DNA of 13,152 nt from a bacterium. Lineage in GTDB: Bacteria; Planctomycetota; J058; JACQDU01. The stretch covers positions 1 through 13,152 of the forward strand of contig JACQDU010000205.1 in assembly GCA_016200955.1 (NCBI GenBank), in the 5' to 3' direction. The notes beneath the pieces are model-generated. The model was given only the letters and a program-made list of their open reading frames with translations, did no database searches and had not been told where the DNA came from. Made by a program: the position numbers and the translations under genes. Each line of letters opens with the position of its first letter. Within the stretch, counting starts at the first letter, position 1. Below, in pieces: positions 6,768-13,152 of this stretch.

Positions 6768-9757
6768 TCACTTCGAGCGCGTCTTCTCGATGTAAGCCCG
6801 CGCCTGGTCCGCCTCGCGCCCCTCCGGCTGGAGCTCGAGGAAGCGCTCGAGGTCGGCGATCGCGCCCTTCGTGTCCCCGAGGAGGTCCTTGACGACGCCG
6901 CGGTTCCGCCAGGCGTAAGCGATGCTCGGGTTCATCTCGAGCGCGTGCGACATCTCCGCGATCGCTTCATCGAAGCGCCTCTTGGTGCCCTTGGCCGACC
7001 CGCGCGTCGCCCACGCATGGGCCGTCTTCGGGTCCAGCTCGATGGCCCTGTCGGCATCGGAGATGGCTCCGTCGAGGTCGCCCTTCACCAATCGCGCGTA
7101 GGCGCGGGTGGTCCACGCCCCTGCGTCGCTCGGCGCCAGCTCGACCGCCTTCGTCAGGTCCATGAGGGCGCCTTCGATGTCGTGGCACCTCTGGCGGGCG
7201 ATGCCGCAGTTGAGCCACATGTCCGCGCGGTTCGGCTCGAGCTCGAGGGCGTGAATGAAATCGGCGAGCGCGCCCTCCCTGTCTCCTTGCTCCGACCGTG
7301 CGAGGCCGCGCGTGGACCAGAGCCTCGCGTTGCGCGGATCCAGCTCGATCCCTCGGGCGGCGTCGGAGATCGCGCCCTCGAAATCGCCCTTCCGCCGCCG
7401 TGCCTGCGAGCGGTTGTTCCACGTGAACGCCGCCTGCGCCTCGCCGAGGGCTCCCTGGAAGTGGAGGATGATGCCCGCATCGTTCCATGCCTCGGCGTCT
7501 CGGGGGTCGAGCTCGAGCGCGCGCCTCAGGTCCTCGAGCGCGCCCTCGTGATCGCCCCGCTGGAGGCGGAGCTGGCCGCGTTTCACGAGCGAGGCGGCGG
7601 ACGAGAGACTTGCCTGGTCGGCATGGGGGACTTCCTTCCAGGAAGGCTCCACCAGCTGCCAGAAGACGCCGTTCGTGCCGAAGCGCTCCGGCGAGATCGA
7701 CGCCTGGACGAGGGCGAGCGCGCGGGCGTCGCCCTTCCGCGCGAGGCGGCAGAGGGCCTGCGCCGCGACCCCGCGAGGTTCTGGCGCTCGCGCGCGATGT
7801 CCCGGAATCGCCGTGCGGCCGAGAACGTCTTCCCGCGCGAGCCGAGATCGTCGGTCTCGATCCTCGCCTCGGCGGCCCGGAGCACCGCCCGCGACTCGTC
7901 TCGCAGGGACTCGCCCGGAGCGAGCTCGAACCACGTCCTCGCCGCGGCCTCGATCCCGGGCACGCTCGCGCGAAGGTAGAGGTCGCGGAGGCTCTCCCTG
8001 AGCCTGCGGCTCGTGGAGGAGACCTCGGCTCCCAGGACCGCGACCGTCTGCGGCTCGGGGTAGCGGACGAGCGCGATGAGCGCGCCGTCTCGGCCGCCCG
8101 GGAAGCCCGCGATCCGGCCGGCTCGCGCGAACGAGACGACGCGGGCGATCTCCGCCCGGTGCTCGGTCGCGACGCGTGTCCGTTCCGCCTCGAGACGGGC
8201 GAGGCGCTCGCGCGCGCCCGGGTCGTCGACGTGAAGCTGCAAGGCTCTCTGGAACGCGGTGCGCGCGACGCCCCACTGCGCCGATTCGAGGGCGACGTCC
8301 CCGAGGGTGCACGCGGCGTCGAACGCCCCCCGGCGCGCGCTCGCGTCGTCGGGCGAGAGGCCCGAGCGCCGCCACGCGGCCTGGAAGGCGTCGAGCGCGA
8401 GCGCGACGAGCTCGTCTCCACGAGCCGTCTTGCGTCCCTTCTCGAACGCGTTCCAGGCGACCTCGGCTTCCTCGCGCGCTCTCTCTTGCTCGACGAGGGC
8501 GCGCTCGCGCCTCTCGCGGACGAGGAAGGCTCCGCCGCCCGCGAGCACCAGGACCAGGAGGGAGAGCGCGGACGCGAGGAGGCGGTTCCTCCTCGCCCAT
8601 CGCCGCGCGCGGCCGATCCTCCCGATCGGTCGGGCGGCGATCGGCTCCCCTGCGAGATGCCGCTCGAGGTCGTCGGCGAAGGCCTTCGCGCTCTCGTAGC
8701 GGCGAGAGGGCTCCTTCTCGAGGCACCTCATCGCGATCGTCTCGAGGTCGCCCGCGGCGCGCGGGTTCAGCGAGCCCGGCGGCACGGGGTCCTTCGCGAT
8801 GACGGCGACGATCACGTTGTATTCCGTGCTTCCCTCGAAGGGAGGCTTGCCGGTGAGGACGTGGTAGAGCGTCGCTCCGAGCGAGTAGACGTCGCTCCTC
8901 TCGTCGGTTCCTTCTCCGCTCGCCTGCTCGGGCGGCATGTAAGCCGGAGTCCCGAGCGCGACTCCCGTCCGCGTGAGGCGGCTCCGGTCGGCGAGACCCG
9001 CGACGCGCGCGAGGCCGAAGTCGAGGACCCACGGCCGGCCGCTCGCGTCGATCATGACGTTCTGCGGCTTCAGGTCGCGGTGAACGACTCCCTGCTCGTG
9101 AGCGTAGTGGACCGCGCGCGCGACGTCGCGCACGACCTCGAGCGCCTTCGTGAGCGAGAGCTTCTGCTTCCCCGAGACGAGCTTCGCGAGGGTCTCTCCT
9201 CTCACGAAGTCCATCGCGATGTAATGGACGGGCGGGGCCGCGTTCCTGCGGATCTCGCCCGCCTCGTGGACCGCGACGATCGCCGGGTGCCGGAGGCGGG
9301 CGACGGCCTCGGCCTCCCTCTTGAAGCGGCGAACGGCGTCAGGGCCGGCGTCTTCTCCCAGAAGGGTCTTCACCGCGACGACGCGCCGCAAGCGGTCGTC
9401 CCAGGCGCGGTGGACGACGCCCATGCCCCCTTTCCCGAGCTCCGAGAGCAGGAGGAACGGCCCGAGAGTGCGCGAGGGGTCGGCGCGCGCTCGCTCGACC
9501 TCGGAGACGAGCTCCGAGCTCGCGTCCGGGACCGCGGCGAGCCGGGCCGAGGAGCGGGAAAGCTTCTCCGGCGCCGCCGTCAAGCGAGTCGGCGCGCTCT
9601 CGCTTGCGGGGACCGCCGTGCGGGTCGCCGCGAGGGCCTCTCGCGGCGGCGCCTGGATCGGGCCGCCGCACGAGGGGCACTTCCCGCGCTTTCCCGCGTC
9701 CTCGAGCGAGACGGGGATCATCGAGCGGCAGCTCGGGCAGGCGATCGCGCCGGACAT
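6768..9757 (-). CDS. Membrane Ser/Thr protein kinase with zinc ribbon and extracytoplasmic TPRs (frameshifted)
   Basis: Hanks-type kinase. The N-terminal zinc ribbon has CPSC at 7-10 and 27-30. The kinase domain (about 99-365) carries GKGGMG (108-113), the VAVK lysine 130, HRDLKPQN (226-233, catalytic Asp228), DFG (246-248), PPE (275-277) and SDVYSLG (288-294), so it looks active. RRWARRNR precedes a TM helix (about 392-413), which places the kinase inside and the rest outside. A charged helical linker and about 250 residues of helical sequence follow to Gly663. There the frame breaks at a G run (CCCC on the + strand, 7769-7772); one extra G restores VAAQALCRLARKG and about eight TPR units (roughly 7610-6780), for 996 aa in total. 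Without it, translation ends at 7583 after about 60 nonsense residues, leaving a kinase without TPRs. The ATG at 9757 has GGGAAG close by. It lies 50 nt after the sigma-factor gene and is probably co-transcribed with it. Confidence 0.9.
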
Positions 9758-9807
9758 ATCTTCCCGGGAGAAGTGATGGTCGGAACGACGTGTCCGCGCC
9801 AGCTCCG

Positions 9808-12291
9808 TCAGTTCCCGAGACGGCCACCGGCCTCGAGACGGGCCTTCCGCGCGCGCGCCTCCTCGGCGGCACGGCGAGCGGACGCGACGGAGTCCGGAGG
9901 CGGGCATCCGAGCGCGTCGAGCCGCGCCTCGAGCTTGCGCATCTCGAGCGCGCGGCGCTGCGTCTCGACGCCGCGATCCTGCAGCTCCTTGCGCCTCTCC
10001 TCGCTCTCGGGGAGAGCCTCGAGGGCGTGGACCGCGTCGTCCTGCTCGCGGAGGGCCTTCCGGCATCTCTCGAGCGAGAGGGCGACCTGCTCCACGCAGG
10101 CGACCGTGTCGGCCAGGGCGTCGGGTGCGCGCTCCTCGCCGCGAGCGTGCGAGGCGAGCTGGGCGATCGCCTCGATCGCCGCCCACGTCTCGCGCTCGGC
10201 GTGCGGGACGGGCGACGCTAGGGAGCGCGCGGCGCGTCGAGCCGCGAGACGCTCGGTGAGCTTCGCGCGCAGCTCCGCGAGCTGGGCGACGACTCCGGTG
10301 AAGGACTCGGGCACCGTGGCTCCGAGGGCGTCCTCGACCGACGGCACGCGGCCCGAGAGCGCGACGACCTCGGCGAGCGCGCGCGGCGAGGAGGCGCCGA
10401 TCCAGGCCCTGAGCGGCGTCGTGGAGGAGATGCGCGCGACGACGTCCCCGAGCGGCTCGTCGTGCGCCACGACGGAGAACGTTCCCGGCGAGGACCAGGT
10501 CGCCTCCGCGGCGACCGCGGGCACGCCCTGCCGTCCGAGGGCGTTGACGAGGTCCTCCACGTTCGCCCCGCGGAGGTCGAGCGAGACGCGGTGCTCGCCG
10601 AGCGGGGGGCCGCCGCGCGGGACCGGGCGCTCCTCCCGCTCGGGACGGAGGACGACCGCGCCGTCGCGCTGCTCCCACGCGAGGCCCGCCGCCTTCGCGA
10701 GCGCCTCGAGCGCCTCGAGAGCCGGACGGTCGGCGAGCTCGAGGGCGAAGGGAGCGTTCGCGTCGACGCCGCGGGCGAGGACGACGTTGCAGCCCGTCAC
10801 GTCCTCGAGGTAAGCGACGAGCTCCGATAGGGGGCCGGTCAAGGAGATCGTGACCTTCGTCGCGGCGAGCTGGGCGAGGAGGTCGGCGCCCGAGTCCCGG
10901 CTGTCGGGCCCCGAACCGAGGACGGCTTCGACGAACGCTCGCGTCCCGAACGGGGCGTCCGCGGGATCGGCCACGATCCGGATCCGGTCCGCGAGGACCT
11001 CCATGCACGGCGGGCGGCCGTCCACCTCGAGCTGCGCGAGGACGAGAGTCAGCGCGCTCGCGGCGGTGGCGTTGCGGAGCCTGAGCTCGACCGTCTGGCC
11101 CGCGAGGCGGCGAGAGAGCGCGGGATCGACCTCGATCGCGACCCCCACGAAGTCGCGGAAGAGGTCGAGCGCTTCCGCGAGCGGAACGCCGGGGAAATTG
11201 AGCGTGAGCTTCCGGGAGGCGAGCTTCCGCGAGACCTCTCCCGCCGGCGAGCCCTTCCAGGGGTAAGGCGAGGGCCTGCGCTCCTGCTCGGCAAAGGCGG
11301 CGAGCGAGGCGAGCGGGACCTCGCGTGCTCCTCCGGTCGCGCCGGCTCCCGCGGGCTCGGGTCCTTCGAGGGGGCCCGGGGCGAGGAGCGGGCGCTTCTC
11401 CTTCTCTCCCGGGTCCGCCTTCTCCACCGCCGCGAGGGAAGACGGCGAGTCGGCGCTCGTGGCGCCCGTCGAGGGAGCGAGCTCGCCGGTCGTCGCGGCT
11501 CGAGCCTCCCGCGTGGTCGACGCGACGCGAGGTCGTTCTTCCAGGAAGAAGCGACCGGAGGCCCAGGCCGCGGCGAGCACGAGCGCGGCCGCGGCGACCG
11601 CCGGGACCGCCTTCGAAGCGAGCGCGGGGAGGACGAGCTTCCTCGCCGCCGCCTCGAGCGCCGCGACCGGCGGCACCGGGGGCGCGGCGACGGGTCGCGC
11701 CGCCGTCGTCACGAGGAGCCGCTCGAGCTCCGCCGCCGTGCACGCGAGCCCGGCGCTCGCGAAGGACGCGCGCAGCCGATCGAGCCCGCGCTTGATCCTC
11801 TCCCGCGCCGTCGTCTTCGCGCACGAGAGCGCCGCGCCGACCTCCTCGTGCGAGAGGCCCTCGAGGAAGTGGAGGATGACCGGGAAGCGGAGCTCGAGCG
11901 GGAGCTCACGGACCTTCTGGTGGAGCTCTCGCTCCGGGAGAGGCTGCGGGTCCTGGACGCTCACGGGTCGCCTCCCTGCCGCGACGCCTTCGTGGCGGCG
12001 GCGCCGCGCGCGCGACCGGTCCTGCATGCGCGCCGCGTTCAGGACGAGCGCGCGGAACCACGGCCCGAACGGGCGCGACGCGTCGAACGAGCGAGCGCGA
12101 CGGACGAGCCCGACGAACGCCTCCTGCGCGGCGTCTTCCGCCGCCGCCGCGTCGCCGAGCGCCCGGAGGGCGATCCTGTAAGCCTCCGCCAACCGACGCC
12201 GCGCGAGCTCCGCGAGCGCCTCGCGGTCGCCCGAGCGAGCGTACGCCGCGAGCAGCTCCCCGTCTTCCGTGGTGGCCGTCTCTCGTTGCAT
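9808..12291 (-). CDS. Membrane-anchored ECF sigma factor fused to STN/secretin-N-like domains
   Basis: An 827-aa fusion. Residues 11-98 are sigma region 2 (GDREALAELARR, DAAAAEDAAQEAFVGLVR, PFGPWFRALVLNAAR). Residues 126-176 are region 4, with the helix-turn-helix LSHEEVGAALSCAKTTARERIKRGLDRLR split over 146-174. A hydrophobic helix at about 229-249 with Lys/Arg before it predicts sigma inside and some 575 residues outside. After a Pro/Ala linker come a long module at about 353-440 (KLTLNFPGVPLAEALDLF, then VELRLRNATAASALTLVLAQ, then RIRIV) and two shorter related ones at about 478-549 and 567-632. Each has the beta-alpha-beta pattern of STN/secretin N-terminal domains, in which the last strand follows a leader like DRPALEALEALAKAAGL. 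The C terminus (about 665-820) is charged, helical and probably coiled coil. The ATG at 12291 is preceded by GGGCGAGG. The kinase gene follows after 50 nt. The sigma and TM assignments are sure; the STN assignment is by pattern. Confidence 0.92.
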   Translation of the reverse strand: MQRETATTEDGELLAAYARSGDREALAELARRRLAEAYRIALRALGDAAAAEDAAQEAFVGLVRRARSFDASRPFGPWFRALVLNAARMQDRSRARRRRHEGVAAGRRPVSVQDPQPLPERELHQKVRELPLELRFPVILHFLEGLSHEEVGAALSCAKTTARERIKRGLDRLRASFASAGLACTAAELERLLVTTAARPVAAPPVPPVAALEAAARKLVLPALASKAVPAVAAAALVLAAAWASGRFFLEERPRVASTTREARAATTGELAPSTGATSADSPSSLAAVEKADPGEKEKRPLLAPGPLEGPEPAGAGATGGAREVPLASLAAFAEQERRPSPYPWKGSPAGEVSRKLASRKLTLNFPGVPLAEALDLFRDFVGVAIEVDPALSRRLAGQTVELRLRNATAASALTLVLAQLEVDGRPPCMEVLADRIRIVADPADAPFGTRAFVEAVLGSGPDSRDSGADLLAQLAATKVTISLTGPLSELVAYLEDVTGCNVVLARGVDANAPFALELADRPALEALEALAKAAGLAWEQRDGAVVLRPEREERPVPRGGPPLGEHRVSLDLRGANVEDLVNALGRQGVPAVAAEATWSSPGTFSVVAHDEPLGDVVARISSTTPLRAWIGASSPRALAEVVALSGRVPSVEDALGATVPESFTGVVAQLAELRAKLTERLAARRAARSLASPVPHAERETWAAIEAIAQLASHARGEERAPDALADTVACVEQVALSLERCRKALREQDDAVHALEALPESEERRKELQDRGVETQRRALEMRKLEARLDALGCPPPDSVASARRAAEEARARKARLEAGGRLGN

Positions 12292-12311
12292 GTGCCTCGC
12301 CCGCCCAGGGA

Positions 12312-12339
12312 GATACGGAAAGCCGGCGAGCCCGGTTCT
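12312..12339 (-). promoter_or_regulatory. Candidate ECF-type promoter of the sigma-factor gene
   Basis: On the minus strand AGAACC (12339-12334) and CGTATC (12317-12312) are separated by 16 nt. Many ECF sigma factors use GGAACC-N16/17-CGT, so the -35 has one mismatch and the -10 begins CGT as expected. It lies 20 nt upstream of the ATG at 12291 and downstream of the lipid-kinase terminator, where a promoter is needed. Autoregulation by the encoded sigma factor would be typical, but the specificity of this protein is unknown. Confidence 0.35.
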
Positions 12340-12385
12340 TCCGATCTCCTCGCCCGTCTTATGCCGCTCGGGCCGGGTCGGACGG

Positions 12386-12405
12386 AAAAATGGCCGGGAC
12401 CGGCC
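12386..12405 (-). terminator. Intrinsic terminator after the lipid kinase gene
   Basis: Read on the minus strand from 12405: GGCCG, loop GTCC, CGGCC, then A and TTTTT. This is a perfect 5-bp G/C stem with a tetraloop (a sixth pair is possible with a smaller loop) and a five-base T run in otherwise T-poor DNA. It begins 5 nt after the lipid-kinase stop (TGA, 12413-12411) and separates that gene from the sigma-kinase pair. Confidence 0.75.
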
Positions 12406-12410
12406 CGCCG

Positions 12411-13152
12411 TCAGGCTCGAGGCGTCCCTCCCGCGACGAGCACGGGAGCGCCGTGGATCACCCGGAGCGCTTGCGGGGCGACGCGGGCGCGGACCTCGCG
12501 GCCGACGAACCGCCTGACCTCGCCGTCCGCGTGGAGGAGGCGCCCCTCGGGGCCTCTCACGGTCACGAAGGCTCCTCTCAGGATCGCCACGTCGGGGAGA
12601 GTCCGGCCTTGCCCGGTCGTCACGGCCTTCCAGCGGAGGATCGCCTGGATCCGCGTGAGCTCGGCGAGGACGAAGACGTCGAAGAGCCCGTCCTGCAAGT
12701 CGGCGTCGGGCGTGAAGACGACGCCCCCGCCGCAGAATCGCCCGAGGTTCACGTGGACGATCGTCGGGCTCCCCGTGATCCTCTGCCCGTCGACCTCGAC
12801 CTCGAGGGCCGACGGCCTGTAGGTCACGAAAGCCATGGCCGCGCCGACGAGGTAAGCCGTGTAACCGGGGAGCCCGCGCGTGGACTCGATCTTCGCGTTC
12901 GCCTCTCCCGCGAAGGCGAGGCCGAGGTTGTTCAGGAAGACCTCGGGCGCGGCGTCGGGCGCGTCGCGCGGCGCGGCTCCCTCGAGGATCCCGACGTCCA
13001 CGAGCGGCGCGGGCCCGTCGAGGAGCGCGGCCGCGGCGAGGGCGGGATCGGCGCGAGAGACCTTGAGCATCTTCGCGTAGTCGTTCCCGGAGCCGACCGG
13101 GATCGCTCCGAGGATCGGGCGGGGCGCGCCTCCGTCGGTGCCGCGGAGGAGC
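12411..13152 (-). CDS. Diacylglycerol/sphingosine kinase-family lipid kinase, C-terminal part (5' end off the right edge)
   Basis: Lipid kinase of the DAGK catalytic superfamily (YegS/BmrU/DgkB type), which uses ATP to phosphorylate diacylglycerol or a related lipid at the cytoplasmic face of the membrane. The visible 246 residues start inside the N-terminal catalytic domain. LGAIPVGSGNDYAK, encoded just right of 13070, is the family nucleotide-binding motif GxxPxGTGND (Ser for Thr). The C-terminal beta-sandwich domain follows, with FLNNLGLAFAGEANA (near 12940-12890), VHVNLGRFCGGGVVFTP, the acidic metal-site motif DADLQDGLFDVF and a late HADGE. The ATG at 13070 is internal: the reading frame and homology continue to the window edge, so the true start lies beyond it. 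The gene ends in the terminator at 12405-12386. The biological substrate cannot be decided from sequence. Confidence 0.9.
   Translation of the reverse strand, partial: LLRGTDGGAPRPILGAIPVGSGNDYAKMLKVSRADPALAAAALLDGPAPLVDVGILEGAAPRDAPDAAPEVFLNNLGLAFAGEANAKIESTRGLPGYTAYLVGAAMAFVTYRPSALEVEVDGQRITGSPTIVHVNLGRFCGGGVVFTPDADLQDGLFDVFVLAELTRIQAILRWKAVTTGQGRTLPDVAILRGAFVTVRGPEGRLLHADGEVRRFVGREVRARVAPQALRVIHGAPVLVAGGTPRA

Noticed and set aside
7487..10813. Very long plus-strand open frame (1108 codons) opposite the kinase and sigma genes
   Set aside because: Arg/Ala-rich, low-complexity translation with no domain; it is the antisense shadow of two well-supported minus-strand genes in high-G+C DNA.
9758..11824. 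Upstream extension of the kinase frame (689 codons)
   Set aside because: It overlaps the sigma/STN gene in another frame and reads as Arg-rich nonsense; the kinase protein begins at the Met before the CPSC zinc ribbon (9757).
12411..13070. ATG at 13070 as the start of the lipid kinase
   Set aside because: The same frame upstream encodes PVGSGNDYAK, the family nucleotide-binding motif, so the Met is internal.

Overview
The window looks like chromosomal DNA from a very G+C-rich bacterium (roughly 70% G+C by eye), most likely Planctomycetota. The taxon is inferred from gene content: an STK with an N-terminal CPSC-x16-CPSC zinc ribbon, a transmembrane segment and exported TPRs; an ECF sigma factor with a long membrane-anchored C-terminal extension; a caspase-like lipoprotein; and a PP2C/FHA/STK set. 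Myxococcota or Acidobacteriota are not excluded. No tRNA, rRNA, CRISPR array or insertion sequence is visible, and no gene-free stretch exceeds 300 bp.

Layout. The left end carries two minus-strand genes: a large lipoprotein with a Cys-deficient thioredoxin fold, a PDZ domain, a central unknown domain and a caspase-like domain (398-2538), then, 14 nt downstream, a small unknown lipoprotein that runs off the left edge. The caspase gene is broken by a frameshift near 837 and an in-frame TAG at 689-691, but recognisable caspase sequence continues in frame to a TGA at 398-400. Divergent from it is a PP2C-type phosphatase (2630-3505, +), convergent with an FHA protein (3519-4106, -). Divergent from the FHA gene are a small unknown protein with a TTG start (4212-4667, +) and a bifunctional beta-oxidation enzyme (4704-6761, +) with the dehydrogenase N-terminal and the enoyl-CoA hydratase C-terminal, the reverse of E. 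coli FadB.

The right half is minus strand. In order of transcription: the C-terminal part of a diacylglycerol/sphingosine-kinase-family lipid kinase (entering from the right edge), a strong intrinsic terminator, a possible ECF-type promoter, an 827-aa ECF sigma factor joined through a transmembrane helix to repeated STN/secretin-N-like domains, and 50 nt downstream a membrane Ser/Thr kinase with C-terminal TPRs. The kinase reading frame is broken after its transmembrane and juxtamembrane part by what looks like loss of one G in a G run; the TPR half continues in the -1 frame.

Working together (inference): the STK, PP2C and FHA proteins form a complete write/erase/read set for Ser/Thr phosphorylation. 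The sigma-kinase pair looks like a two-gene trans-envelope signalling unit in which both proteins have a cytoplasmic effector at the N terminus and a sensory or scaffolding part outside the membrane. The most unusual items are the sigma/STN fusion and the Trx-PDZ-caspase lipoprotein with its double lesion.
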